The notes: generated by a model from the letters alone, not told the origin. A stretch of DNA of 58,173 nt from an uncultured Prevotellaceae bacterium (GCA_947165675.1 CAMVBJ010000020.1:1-58173), one strand, 5' to 3'. Counted from the stretch's first letter, positions 8,231 to 17,014 are shown. Program-made: numbers and translations.

Positions 8231-9439
8231 ATGAAAGCTTTACGGAATTTAATGAACAAGATTGAGCCCTCATTCCGTCCTGGCGGCAAGCTGGCCAAGC
8301 TGGAGTCGGTCTATGACGGCATGGAGACCTTCTTGTTTACACCTAACGCCACTTCCAAGTCGGGCGTCCACATCCATGATGGCAATGACTTGAAGCGCAC
8401 CATGATCACAGTGGTGGTTGCCCTGTTGCCTGCCTTGCTATTCGGCATGTACAACATCGGCTATCAGCATTATTTGGCCATCGGGCAAGCCAACACAGGC
8501 TGGTTCACGATGTTCCTTTACGGTCTGCTGGCCATGCTGCCAGTTATCGTGGTGAGCTATGTTGTGGGTCTGGGCATCGAGTTTATCAGCGCACAGATTC
8601 ATCACAAGGAGATTCAAGAGGGATTCCTCGTTACTGGTATCCTTATTCCCTTGATTGTCCCCATCAACACACCGCTGTGGATGACCGCGGTCGCCACGGC
8701 GTTTGCAGTGATCTTTGCCAAGGAGGTATTCGGCGGCACAGGCATGAACATCTTTAATGTCGCCCTTATCACCCGCGCGTTCCTCTTCTTCGCCTATCCT
8801 TCACGCATGAGCGGTGACGAGGCGTTTGTCAAGGTGGATAGCGCACTGGGCATGGGTGACGGCACCGTTGTCGATGTCTTTACTGGAGCGACCCCGCTTG
8901 GCCAGGTTGCCACCAACGTCGGCGACAGCCTGCACATGACCAACGTTCTGGGCGAGCCCATAAATACCCTTGACGCCTTTATCGGTTATATTCCCGGTTC
9001 GCCGGGCGAGACGTCGATGATTGCCATCCTGATTGGTGCCGCCATCCTGCTGCTGACTGGCATCGCTTCATGGAGGATCATGTGCTCGGTATTTGTCGGC
9101 GGTCTGGGCATGGCCGCTCTGGTGCATGCTTTGCCCAGCGCTGCCTATCCCGCGTCAATGCTTGACCCGATGACTCAGTTGTGCCTTGGCGGCTTCGCCT
9201 TTGGCGCGGTGTTCATGGCCACGGACCCCGTCACGGGAGCGCGCACCAAACTGGGCCAGTACATATACGGCCTGCTCATCGGCGTGTTTGCCATCCTGAT
9301 CCGAGTTTACAACAGTGGTTACCCCGAGGGCATGATGCTCGCCATCTTGCTGATGAACGCCTTTGCTCCGCTCATCGACCACTGCGTGGTATCGTCTAAC
9401 ATCAAGCGCCGCGCCCGTCGTGCCGCTATTAAAGAATGA
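8231..9439 (+). CDS. nqrB: Na+-translocating NADH:quinone reductase subunit B
   Basis: 402 aa integral membrane subunit of the NqrB/RnfD family with about ten hydrophobic segments. The covalent FMN attachment motif DVFTGATPL (residues 215-223) is visible; Thr221 would carry the flavin added by ApbE. The gene starts 52 bp after nqrA and its TGA overlaps the first possible ATG of nqrC. NqrB forms part of the Na+ channel and quinone site. Confidence 0.95.
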   Translation: MKALRNLMNKIEPSFRPGGKLAKLESVYDGMETFLFTPNATSKSGVHIHDGNDLKRTMITVVVALLPALLFGMYNIGYQHYLAIGQANTGWFTMFLYGLLAMLPVIVVSYVVGLGIEFISAQIHHKEIQEGFLVTGILIPLIVPINTPLWMTAVATAFAVIFAKEVFGGTGMNIFNVALITRAFLFFAYPSRMSGDEAFVKVDSALGMGDGTVVDVFTGATPLGQVATNVGDSLHMTNVLGEPINTLDAFIGYIPGSPGETSMIAILIGAAILLLTGIASWRIMCSVFVGGLGMAALVHALPSAAYPASMLDPMTQLCLGGFAFGAVFMATDPVTGARTKLGQYIYGLLIGVFAILIRVYNSGYPEGMMLAILLMNAFAPLIDHCVVSSNIKRRARRAAIKE

Positions 9440-9453
9440 GGAGGATAAGCACT

Positions 9454-10206
9454 ATGAATAAGAACAGTAACACTTATCAGATCTTGTATGCAGCCGTGAT
9501 GGTACTGCTCGTGGGCACTGTGCTAGCATTCATCTACATGGCTCTCAAGCCCAAACAGAATGAGAACATAGCCAACGACACGCGCAGGCAGATCCTGAGC
9601 GCCCTGCACATTGTTTCTCCCAACGACAGTCAAGTCAAGGAAACATACGAGAAATACGTCATCCAAGACTTGCTGGTTGACAAGGAAGGTAATGTCGTTG
9701 ATAGTTCACAGAATGTTGCCTTCGAGGTGGACATGAAGAAGAATGTGAAACTCGCTGAGCGCCAGTTGCCCGTCATGAAGTGCAAACTGGACGACGGCAG
9801 CGTGAAGTATGTGCTGCCCGTCTATGGTGCCGGCCTGTGGGGACCCATTTGGGGCTACATTGCTGTTAACGATGACGGCAACACCATCTATGGCGCCAAC
9901 TTCTCGCATGAGGGCGAGACACCGGGTCTGGGTGCCCGCATCACCGAGCAATCCTTCCAGGACGAGTTTAAGGACAAACATCTGTTCCTGGACGGCGAGT
10001 TCAAGAGCGTGGCTGTGCTCAAGAAGGGCCAGAAGGCAACGAATGGAGCCGAACAAATTGACGCCCTGACGGGTGCAACCATTACGAGCCGCGGCGTGAG
10101 CGACATGATGGCCGATTGTCTGGCTCCTTACGAGACCTTCCTCAAGAAGTTGCAGGGAAACGTCCTTGCCGAGAGTGAATCCAATAATGTCAATCAACCC
10201 GAATAA
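9454..10206 (+). CDS. nqrC: Na+-translocating NADH:quinone reductase subunit C
   Basis: 250 aa from ATG 9454. This start is preferred over 9436 because GAGGAGG (9439-9445) sits 8 nt upstream, a strong Shine-Dalgarno match that is unusual in this phylum. One N-terminal TM helix (about residues 9-30) anchors a periplasmic domain. The flavinylation motif DALTGATIT is at 203-211, with Thr209 the likely FMN-carrying residue. The C-terminal 20 residues are polar and variable. Confidence 0.94.
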   Translation: MNKNSNTYQILYAAVMVLLVGTVLAFIYMALKPKQNENIANDTRRQILSALHIVSPNDSQVKETYEKYVIQDLLVDKEGNVVDSSQNVAFEVDMKKNVKLAERQLPVMKCKLDDGSVKYVLPVYGAGLWGPIWGYIAVNDDGNTIYGANFSHEGETPGLGARITEQSFQDEFKDKHLFLDGEFKSVAVLKKGQKATNGAEQIDALTGATITSRGVSDMMADCLAPYETFLKKLQGNVLAESESNNVNQPE

Positions 10207-10221
10207 ATCCTTTTCACGACC

Positions 10222-10845
10222 ATGTTATCAAAGAGAAACAAAGAAGCATTGTTCAACCCGCTGTCCAAGGACAATCCCGTTCTGGTCCAGATTCTGGGTA
10301 TCTGCTCCTCGCTTGCCGTCACTGCCAGTCTGGAGCCCGCCATCGTGATGGGCATCTCGGTGATTGCCGTGTTGGCGTTCAGCAACGTGATTATTTCATT
10401 CCTGCGCAAGACTATTCCCACCAATATCCGCATCATCGTGCAACTGGTAGTGGTCGCCGCGCTGGTTATCATTGTACAACAGATTCTCATCGCCTACAAC
10501 TATGACGTGAGCAAGAAACTGTCGGTGTTCATCGGCTTGATTATCACCAACTGCATCTTGATGGGCCGTCTGGAGGCGTTTGCGATGCACAACAGCCCCT
10601 GGCCATCGTTCCTCGACGGTATCGGTAACGGCCTGGGCTACACCATCATTCTGGTGATTGTGGCTTTCTTCCGCGAGCTGCTCGGCTCGGGCACACTGTT
10701 CGGTTTCCACGTGATTCCGCAGTGGTGCTATGACCACGGCTACATGGACAACGGATTGATGATTCTGCCTCCCATGGCGTTGATCACGCTGGGCTGCATC
10801 ATCTGGGTTCACCGTGCACGCAACAAGGAGTTGCAAGAGCAGTAA
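10222..10845 (+). CDS. nqrD: Na+-translocating NADH:quinone reductase subunit D
   Basis: 207 aa, six predicted TM helices, NqrDE/RnfAE family. Conserved features include the NCILMGRLEAFAM segment that holds the membrane-embedded Cys involved in the Fe-S site between NqrD and NqrE. It starts 15 bp after nqrC. Length and order are standard. Confidence 0.95.
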   Translation: MLSKRNKEALFNPLSKDNPVLVQILGICSSLAVTASLEPAIVMGISVIAVLAFSNVIISFLRKTIPTNIRIIVQLVVVAALVIIVQQILIAYNYDVSKKLSVFIGLIITNCILMGRLEAFAMHNSPWPSFLDGIGNGLGYTIILVIVAFFRELLGSGTLFGFHVIPQWCYDHGYMDNGLMILPPMALITLGCIIWVHRARNKELQEQ

Positions 10846-10879
10846 TGAGCATGTTTAACCATTAAATCCACAAGAAACA

Positions 10880-11497
10880 ATGGAAGAACTTAATCTGTTT
10901 ATCAAGTCGATATTTATCGACAACATGATATTTGCCTACTTTCTGGGCATGTGCTCGTTCCTGGCAGTTTCCAAGAATGTGAAAACGGCCTTCGGTCTGG
11001 GTCTCGCCGTCACCTTCATGCTGGTAGTGACACTTCCCATCAACTACATGCTCAACAAGTATGTCCTGCAAGAAGGCGCCCTCTCGTGGCTCAGTCCCGC
11101 TCTGGCCAGTGTGGACCTGAGCTTCCTGGGACTCATCCTGTTTATCGCCGTCATCGCCTCGGCCACCCAGCTGGTAGAGATGGCTGTTGAGAAATTCTCG
11201 CCCTCACTCTACGCGTCGCTCGGCATCTTCTTGCCGTTGATTGCCGTGAACTGTGCCATCCTGGGAGCCGCGTTGTTCATGCAGCAGCGCGACTTCGGCT
11301 CGGCATGGACGGCTACCGTCTATGGCGCGGGCTCGGGCATCGGCTGGCTGCTGGCCATCGTGGGCATCGCCGCCATCCGCGAGAAACTGGCTTACAGCGA
11401 CATTCCCAAGCCCCTGCGTGGCGTGGGCATCGCTTTCATCATTACTGGTCTCATGGGCATCGCCTTCATGAGCTTCCTGGGTATTAAATTAGGATAA
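10880..11497 (+). CDS. nqrE: Na+-translocating NADH:quinone reductase subunit E
   Basis: 205 aa, six TM helices, homologous to NqrD with inverted topology. Cys residues in MCSFLAVSKN and VNCAILGAALFM are at the positions expected for the shared intramembrane iron centre. It begins 34 bp after nqrD and ends 15 bp before nqrF. Confidence 0.95.
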   Translation: MEELNLFIKSIFIDNMIFAYFLGMCSFLAVSKNVKTAFGLGLAVTFMLVVTLPINYMLNKYVLQEGALSWLSPALASVDLSFLGLILFIAVIASATQLVEMAVEKFSPSLYASLGIFLPLIAVNCAILGAALFMQQRDFGSAWTATVYGAGSGIGWLLAIVGIAAIREKLAYSDIPKPLRGVGIAFIITGLMGIAFMSFLGIKLG

Positions 11498-11512
11498 GGA
11501 GGACACTACACT

Positions 11513-12799
11513 ATGATACTTTTGTTATCCAACACATCAACTACAGTATTGGCGAGCGCCCTGGTGTTCCTGGTGCTCACCCTGTTGCTCGTCATCCTGC
11601 TGCTCGTGGCCAAGCACTATCTGGTACCCTCGGGCAAAGTGAAAATCAACATCAATAACGGTACTAAGGAACTGGAGGTCACCAGTGGCAACACCTTGCT
11701 GAACACCCTGCACGAGAATGGCGTGATGCTGTCGAGTGCCTGTGGTGGCAAGGGTAGCTGTGGCCAGTGCAAGGTCCAGGTGACCGAGGGTGGTGGTCAG
11801 ATCCTGCCCACCGAGGTGGGTCACTTCTCCCGCAAGGAGCAGCAAGACCACTGGCGCTTAGGCTGCCAGGTCAAGGTCAAGGACAATCTGTCCATCCAAG
11901 TGTCTGACAGCGTGCTGTCGGTCAAGGAATATGAGTGCACTGTCGTGAGCAACAAGCTCGTGTCGTCGTTCATCAAGGAGTTTATTGTGGCGCTGCCCCC
12001 AGGTGAACACATGGACTTCATCCCTGGCAGCTATGCCCAGATCAGGATTCCCGAGTACGAGATGGACTATGACAAGGACATCGACAAGGAGTCGCTGGGC
12101 GAGTACCTGCCCACATGGGAAAAATATGGCATGTTCAGCCTCAAGTGCCGTAACGACGAGGCAACCGTGCGTGCCTACTCAATGGCCAACTATCCTGCCG
12201 AGGGCGACCGCTTCATGCTGACCGTGCGCATCGCCACCCCACCCTTCAAGCCCAAACCCCAAGTGGGCTTCCAGGACGTGATGCCCGGTATCGCATCGAG
12301 CTACATCTTCACGCTCAAGCCTGGCGACAAGGTCATCATGAGTGGCCCCTATGGCGACTTCCACCCCATCTTCGACAGCAAGAAGGAGATGATCTGGGTG
12401 GGCGGTGGCGCTGGTATGGCTCCGTTGCGTGCACAGATTCTGCACATGACACGCACGCTCAATACGCGTGACCGAGAGATGCACTACTTCTATGGTGCCC
12501 GCTCGTTGAGCGAGGTCTTCTATCTGGAGGACTTCCTGCAACTGGAGAAGGACTTCCCCAACTTCCACTTCCACTTGGCTCTGGACCGTCCCGACCCCGT
12601 GGCCGATGAGGCTGGCGTGAAATATACCGCAGGCTTTGTCGCTCCCGTGATGCGTGACACCTATCTGGGCCAGCACGAGGCACCAGAGGATTGCGAGTAC
12701 TACATGTGCGGTCCCGCCATGATGAGCAAGACCGTCAATGACGTGCTTGACTCGCTGGGCGTTGATCCCTCGTCCATCCACTACGATAATTTCGGGTAA
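11513..12799 (+). CDS. nqrF: Na+-translocating NADH:quinone reductase subunit F
   Basis: 428 aa NADH-oxidising subunit. N-terminal TM helix (about 10-36), ferredoxin-type 2Fe-2S domain with Cys77, Cys83, Cys86 and Cys118, FAD-binding RAYS motif at 220-223, and NAD-binding GGGAGMAP at 297-304. Electrons enter here from NADH and pass by FAD and 2Fe-2S to the other subunits. AAGGAGG (11496-11502) precedes the start by 10 nt. It is the last gene of the operon, followed by a terminator. Confidence 0.96.
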   Translation: MILLLSNTSTTVLASALVFLVLTLLLVILLLVAKHYLVPSGKVKININNGTKELEVTSGNTLLNTLHENGVMLSSACGGKGSCGQCKVQVTEGGGQILPTEVGHFSRKEQQDHWRLGCQVKVKDNLSIQVSDSVLSVKEYECTVVSNKLVSSFIKEFIVALPPGEHMDFIPGSYAQIRIPEYEMDYDKDIDKESLGEYLPTWEKYGMFSLKCRNDEATVRAYSMANYPAEGDRFMLTVRIATPPFKPKPQVGFQDVMPGIASSYIFTLKPGDKVIMSGPYGDFHPIFDSKKEMIWVGGGAGMAPLRAQILHMTRTLNTRDREMHYFYGARSLSEVFYLEDFLQLEKDFPNFHFHLALDRPDPVADEAGVKYTAGFVAPVMRDTYLGQHEAPEDCEYYMCGPAMMSKTVNDVLDSLGVDPSSIHYDNFG

Positions 12800-12828
12800 A
12801 TCTCCACACTACCCTACCTCAAACACAA

Positions 12829-12865
12829 CGGGCGACCCACACCAGGGCCGCCCGCTTTTCTTTTT
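12829..12865 (+). terminator. Terminator of the nqr operon
   Basis: Stem CGGGCG (12829-12834)/CGCCCG (12849-12854) followed by CTTTTCTTTTTC. It lies 30 bp past the nqrF stop. Confidence 0.75.
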
Positions 12866-12880
12866 CATTATCGTTACTGA

Positions 12881-13480
12881 TTATTTCAGGGTCTCAATCC
12901 AGGACTTGAGGCTGTCAACAGGGGGATTGCCGTTGAGGACCTTGCCAGGGAGGATCCAGTTGGCTGCGGGGGCACTGGCCTTCTGCAAGTCTTCACCACT
13001 CTTGCCCATGTCGCTGCCACCACTGGTAGCAAACGGGATAATGGTCTTGCCTGTCATGTCATACTGCTCCAGGAAGGTGTTGATGATCCTGGGAGCGGTG
13101 TACCACCAGATGGGGAAACCCACGTAGATGGTATTGTACTGTGCCATGTTCTCGACCTTGCTGGCCACAGCGGGACGTGCAGTCGAGTCCTTCATCTCGA
13201 TGGTTGAGCGGCTCTGCTCGTTCTTCCAGTCGAGGTCCTCGGCTGTGTAGATCTGCTCGGGAACGATTTCAAACAGGTCGGCATCAGCAGCCTCGGCAAG
13301 GGTCTTGGCCACTTGTGCGGTGATGTGAGCCTCGCTGGCCGAGAAATAGGCCACAAGGGTTGTCTTGGCAGTACTGTCAGCAGTGGCAGCTTCGCCGTTG
13401 GTCGTGTCATTGTTCTGACTGTTGTTCTGGCAAGCACCTAACATGAGGGCTACGGCCAGGATAGATACTAACTTCTTCAT
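12881..13480 (-). CDS. Flavodoxin-like lipoprotein
   Basis: 199 aa. Lipoprotein signal peptide with lipobox LGAC (Cys16), a short Asn/Thr-rich spacer, then a flavodoxin fold. The first strand and phosphate loop read LVAYFSASEAHITAQ, and the flavin-side loops read VGFPIWWYTAPRIINTFLEQY and PFATSGGSDMGKS, as in the flavodoxin_4 family. An exported, lipid-anchored flavodoxin would act as an envelope redox carrier; the partner is unknown. It converges with nqrF. Confidence 0.82.
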   Translation of the reverse strand: MKKLVSILAVALMLGACQNNSQNNDTTNGEAATADSTAKTTLVAYFSASEAHITAQVAKTLAEAADADLFEIVPEQIYTAEDLDWKNEQSRSTIEMKDSTARPAVASKVENMAQYNTIYVGFPIWWYTAPRIINTFLEQYDMTGKTIIPFATSGGSDMGKSGEDLQKASAPAANWILPGKVLNGNPPVDSLKSWIETLK

Positions 13481-13606
13481 GATCTCGTAAATGTTGATTG
13501 ATATGATATAAAAATGAGTTTCACCCCTAATAAGATTATCCGTTATCCAGCAACTGGCGTTGAGGGTAACGGATAGTCAAGTACATATAACACGAAGTAT
13601 TTCTTC

Positions 13607-13738
13607 GTTTGAGTTTTCAGTTGTCAGTTTTCAGTTTTACAGTTGGCAGTTTTCAGTTGGCATCCGCAAACACCTACAGCCTAAAACCTATTGCCTATTG
13701 CCTATTGCCTATAGCCTATAGCCTATAACCTAAAGCCT
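13607..13738. repeat. Dispersed short repeats (CAGTTTTCAG and CCTATAG types)
   Basis: 13615-13660 has repeated units of the CAGTTTTCAGTTGTCAG type that end in GGCATCCGC (13659-13667). 13677-13736 has tandem heptads of the form GCCTATT/GCCTATA. Both types recur elsewhere in the window (24.25, 24.83, 31.5, 31.7 and 33.28 kb). They are noncoding and lie between convergent or tandem gene ends. Confidence 0.8.
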
Positions 13739-14431
13739 TTATTTCTTCAGGTCAACCTGACCAGGAGTGGCAGGCTTCTCGGCACTCACCTTGGGAGCGT
13801 TAGATGAAGCCTCGGGAGCCTTGGCGGGAGCGGGCGCAACCTTGCCGCCCACCTTGTTATAGCGCTTGTTCAAGCCCTCAACAACCTCCTTAGTTACATC
13901 AAACTTCTCGTCGATATAGAGCGTGGCACTCTTGCGCAGCACCATGTCAAAGCCCTTCTTCTTAGCATAGTCCTTCATGAAATTGTCGATCGAGTCGAGC
14001 AGCTGAATCTGACTCTGGTTCAACTCATTCTGGATGCTCTGCTGGAGACCGGCCAGATAATTCTCGGCATCAGCCTGCATCTTTTGCAACTTCGCCTGGT
14101 CGGCATTGAAAGCCTCCTCGGTCAAGTATTGGTTATTCTGGTACTTCTGTTGCATAGCGTTGCCAAACTTGCTGATCTCGTTGCCACGCTGCTTCTGAGC
14201 GGCATCAAACTGATTCTGACGGCGCAACATAGCCTCGTTGATGTCCTTGGCCAGGTTATAATTGGCCATGATGGAATCCTCGTCGATATAGCGGATCTTG
14301 AGATTCTCAAGAGCGGCGCCACCTGCGGCCTTGGGAGCCTCGGCGGTTTGTTTCTCGTTACAAGAGGTTGCAGCCAGCATCACGACAGCAGCCATCAGGG
14401 CAAGCTTGGTGTAATGTTTAATGAAGTTCAT
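13739..14431 (-). CDS. OmpH/Skp-like periplasmic chaperone lipoprotein
   Basis: 230 aa. Signal peptide with lipobox ATSC, then an OmpH/Skp-like region (about residues 45-190): an N-terminal strand LKIRYIDEDSIMANY, a long Gln/Asn-rich helical coiled-coil and a return segment ending DMVLRKSATLYIDEKFDVT. Skp-type proteins hold unfolded outer-membrane proteins in the periplasm. The C-terminal 40 residues are Ala/Pro/Lys-rich and low-complexity. The lipid anchor differs from soluble Skp. Confidence 0.85.
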   Translation of the reverse strand: MNFIKHYTKLALMAAVVMLAATSCNEKQTAEAPKAAGGAALENLKIRYIDEDSIMANYNLAKDINEAMLRRQNQFDAAQKQRGNEISKFGNAMQQKYQNNQYLTEEAFNADQAKLQKMQADAENYLAGLQQSIQNELNQSQIQLLDSIDNFMKDYAKKKGFDMVLRKSATLYIDEKFDVTKEVVEGLNKRYNKVGGKVAPAPAKAPEASSNAPKVSAEKPATPGQVDLKK

Positions 14432-14463
14432 TGCGGTTCTTTGACTTTTTCTTTTTATTGTTG

Positions 14464-14634
14464 TTAGTTGTAAAATTCCTTGTCACGTGCACAGGTGATG
14501 CCCCGCTTGCGCATCTCGGCGTTATCATGGATGTGGGTATTAGGGAATCGTCCACCCTTCACGAAGAATATCTTCACCCCCAGCAGCAGCACTGCCAGTC
14601 CCACGATAGCCAATGTCAATAGTAACGTCATCAT
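14464..14634 (-). CDS. Small conserved single-pass membrane protein
   Basis: 56 aa from ATG 14634. The longer in-frame start at 14679 lies upstream of the promoter box at 14652-14659 and is rejected. One TM helix (about residues 3-24) is followed by the motif FFVKGGRFPNTHIHDN and a Cys-containing tail (RKRGITCARD). I recall similar short proteins in Bacteroidales but know no function. It is 32 bp upstream of the ompH-like gene on the same strand, so probably co-transcribed. Confidence 0.7.
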   Translation of the reverse strand: MMTLLLTLAIVGLAVLLLGVKIFFVKGGRFPNTHIHDNAEMRKRGITCARDKEFYN

Positions 14635-14651
14635 TGTGCAAAAAAGACCCG

Positions 14652-14659
14652 CAAATTTA
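14652..14659 (-). promoter_or_regulatory. -7 box for small membrane protein/ompH unit
   Basis: The box reads TAAATTTG on the minus strand, 18 nt before the ATG at 14634. Confidence 0.5.
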
Positions 14660-14809
14660 GTGATACTTTGCGAGTTCACGCACGGTTTTTCACAATTATT
14701 TTGCCCTTAATGATTGAATTGCCCCACGATTTAACAAAAATTCAAGGCGCTAAAGATTAACTAACACTTCCATTCCGCCCCAGCACACTACCAATATTAG
14801 GAAAATCAG

Positions 14810-14817
14810 TAACTTTG
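14810..14817 (+). promoter_or_regulatory. -7 box of the sigma/barrel fusion gene
   Basis: TAACTTTG matches the consensus. The predicted transcript start falls at about 14821-14824, only about 10 nt before the ATG at 14833. No convincing -33 box is seen. Confidence 0.5.
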
Positions 14818-14832
14818 CAATTATGTACAGTT

Positions 14833-16617
14833 ATGTTACGCATCAAGGATAAAAGTCACACTGAAGCACAAAAAGTTGCGCCCGTCATGCAGTCTATCCA
14901 TCCATTATGGCATCATAACAATGAAAGCGATATTGATTGGATGGACATGGAACGTGTCATCGGGGCAGCTCTGGCTGGTGACCAACAGGCCATCGGCAAG
15001 CTCTATAATGCATATTCCCACAAGGTGTTGGGGATATGCTATAACGTCGTGGGCAATCGGGCCGTGGCCGAGGAACTGGCCCACGATGCCTTTGTGCTCG
15101 CCTTCTCCAAGTTGGATCACCTGCGCGATCCCAATCGTTTTGACGCTTGGTTGTCAAGTATTGCATCCAATGTGGCATTGCGCTACAAGCAACGCCATCA
15201 TGTGCTCGCCACAGTTCCTGTTGATGACATGCCTGACGAGACTTGGATTGCCGATGAGGCGTCTGATATGCCGACGATGGGTGAAATCATGGCAGCGGTA
15301 AATGCCCTACCCAATGGTTACGGCAAGGTGTTCAAGATGGCCGTCATGCAGGATATGTCCCATAAAGAAATCGGCGAGATTCTGGGCATTGCCGCCCACT
15401 CCTCATCATCCCAACTGGCACGGGCCAAGAAGATGTTACAGCACTCGCTTGCCAAGTATTGGGCCGTCATCCTGCTTGCTCTGCTCACGCCACTGGCCTT
15501 GCTGTTCCTGCGCCAGCCCGAGGCCATCGACGAGCAGCAGCCCAAGACCGCCGATGCCGATAAGCCCACAGTCACGACAGGTGACAATCAGCAAGCGACT
15601 GGGCCCGTCAGACAGCAGCGCACGGGAAGCCGCAACATAGCCATCACCGTCCCAGACAAATATGAGCGACCCATTGCCAGCATAGCAGATACTTCCAGTG
15701 TGGAAAAATCTTCTACACAGCCCATCGACACGACAACAGAACGTCCCAATCATGAATTGCCTCACCTCAAACTGAATGGTGACATCCATTTTGCAAACGT
15801 TGGTCATCGCACCACTATTCGACCCAAACAAGACGGATTCAAGCGCTGGTCAGCCGATTTGGCTTACATTGGACAACCCTCGCCTGAGGCAGACAGGATG
15901 TCTCCTCACAACTTTGTAGTACCCGATTTTCTTGCGCCAACAGTTCCTGGAGAGCCTGATCCGACACTGATTATTGACAACTGGAGCGATTATATTGATT
16001 ATCTCGAAGTAAAAAGTGATATTCTGAGTGATGCTCTGCCTGAAGAGGAACTCATCATGCGTCAGATCGCCAATAGCAACAAACCGTTGAACAACGGCCA
16101 AATCGTGCGTAAGGCTCACCACAGTCTGCCACTGACCTATGCGTTGTCACTGAGGCATCAAGCCAACAAGCGTATCGGGATCGAGAGCGGCCTCCAGTAC
16201 ACAAGACTCAACTCGTTGTTCCAGACGGGAGAAGGTGCCAACAGGATAGACGAGAAACAGCGCATCGACTATCTGGGCGTGCCGTTGAAAGTATCTTATA
16301 GGATTTGGACAGGCAAGCATGTGGGTATCTATACATCGGCTGGCGTGACACTGGAGATTCCGGTCAAGTCAACAGTCACGACAGATTATATCTTGAACAG
16401 CCAGCCGCAGCTGCGTGACAGTCATCACCTGGATGTGCCGTTGCAGTGGTCAACCGGTGTTGGCATTGGCGTGCAGTACAATATCACGCCGACAATCAGC
16501 ATCTTTGCAGAGCCGGGCGTGCAGTACTACATCCCCGATGGCAGCGGCTTCGAGACCTACCGCACACAGCATCCATTCACCATCTCAATTCCCGCCGGCC
16601 TGCGATTCACCTGGTAG
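14833..16617 (+). CDS. ECF-type sigma factor fused to TM helix and outer-membrane beta-barrel domain
   Basis: 594 aa from ATG 14833; ATGs at 14887 or 14941 are also possible. Residues about 40-120 form sigma-70 region 2 (LYNAYSHKVLGICYNVVG, EELAHDAFVLAFSKL, FDAWLSSIASNVALRY). About 150-207 form region 4 with helix-turn-helix (MSHKEIGEILGIAAHSSSS). A TM helix follows at about 209-226 (YWAVILLALLTPLALLFL), then a polar periplasmic linker of about 190 aa. The final domain, about 180 aa, is beta-strand-rich (LPLTYALSLRH, RIGIESGLQYTRL, HVGIYTSAGVTLE, VGIGVQYNI) and ends FTISIPAGLRFTW, as in PorT-like outer-membrane barrels. The frame is continuous. As read, it would span cytoplasm to outer membrane. 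There is no separate anti-sigma gene beside it. Confidence 0.8.
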   Translation: MLRIKDKSHTEAQKVAPVMQSIHPLWHHNNESDIDWMDMERVIGAALAGDQQAIGKLYNAYSHKVLGICYNVVGNRAVAEELAHDAFVLAFSKLDHLRDPNRFDAWLSSIASNVALRYKQRHHVLATVPVDDMPDETWIADEASDMPTMGEIMAAVNALPNGYGKVFKMAVMQDMSHKEIGEILGIAAHSSSSQLARAKKMLQHSLAKYWAVILLALLTPLALLFLRQPEAIDEQQPKTADADKPTVTTGDNQQATGPVRQQRTGSRNIAITVPDKYERPIASIADTSSVEKSSTQPIDTTTERPNHELPHLKLNGDIHFANVGHRTTIRPKQDGFKRWSADLAYIGQPSPEADRMSPHNFVVPDFLAPTVPGEPDPTLIIDNWSDYIDYLEVKSDILSDALPEEELIMRQIANSNKPLNNGQIVRKAHHSLPLTYALSLRHQANKRIGIESGLQYTRLNSLFQTGEGANRIDEKQRIDYLGVPLKVSYRIWTGKHVGIYTSAGVTLEIPVKSTVTTDYILNSQPQLRDSHHLDVPLQWSTGVGIGVQYNITPTISIFAEPGVQYYIPDGSGFETYRTQHPFTISIPAGLRFTW

Positions 16618-16709
16618 TTAAAATCGGCAAAATGATGCAGTCTTTTATCTGCTTGTGGCATCTTCACTATAGAAGATTAACAACATTAATAACCTAAAAA
16701 ACGACTACT

Positions 16710-16909
16710 ATGATGAAAAGAAACATTTTATTATTTATCCTTGCCCTGATGGCGGTGACACAGGCACAGGCAAATGAGTATGAATAGTCTATAAGGGGCA
16801 GAAGTTTGACGAGAGCATTTTGGAAAACAAGCGTGGTGATGTCAATGGAGATGGGGAGCTCAACATATCGGACGTCACAACCCTGATAGACATATTGCTG
16901 AATCGTTAG
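16710..16909 (+). pseudogene. Frame-broken short secreted protein with dockerin-like C-terminus
   Basis: ATG 16710 opens a signal peptide (MKRNILLFILALMAVTQAQA) that stops at TAG 16785-16787. In another frame the sequence continues to TAG 16907-16909 and contains DVNGDGELNISDVTTLID, a calcium-loop dockerin-like repeat of the type found at the C-terminus of many Bacteroidales secreted proteins. One small indel would restore a protein of about 65 aa, so this is a recently frameshifted or internally deleted gene, or a sequencing error. Confidence 0.6.
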
Positions 16910-16951
16910 TCCTGCCATAACACATAATCACTGATTTATCACAGTTCCCAA

Positions 16952-17014
16952 TGCAGTCCATGATGGTCTGGCGGTATCTACACTTGTAGAAAACCAAACC
17001 ATCATGGATTTTTT
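16952..17014 (+). terminator. Nested hairpin with T-tract directly before a start codon
   Basis: Outer stem TCCATGATGGT (16957-16967)/ACCATCATGGA (16998-17008), inner stem TCTAC/GTAGA (16977-16990), then TTTTTT (17009-17014). It has the form of an intrinsic terminator, yet the ATG of the radical SAM gene is the very next base. It may be an attenuator or the terminator of the preceding unit. The 23 bases 16952-16974 recur at 20630-20652. Confidence 0.6.

Larger units (their letters stand above)
16618..17014. other. Intergenic region with broken dockerin gene and hairpin
   Basis: Apart from the frame-broken dockerin-like remnant (16710-16909) and the nested hairpin (16952-17014), nothing is recognised here. 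Confidence 0.5.

Noticed and set aside
12881-13480. Flavodoxin-like gene as part of the nqr operon
   Set aside because: It is on the opposite strand and separated by the nqr terminator. The redox theme is shared but co-transcription is not possible.
13677-13736. CRISPR-like array
   Set aside because: The units are contiguous heptads without spacers, and no cas genes are present.
14635-14679. Longer N-terminus for the small membrane protein
   Set aside because: The start at 14679 lies upstream of the promoter box, and the conserved part begins at the ATG at 14634.
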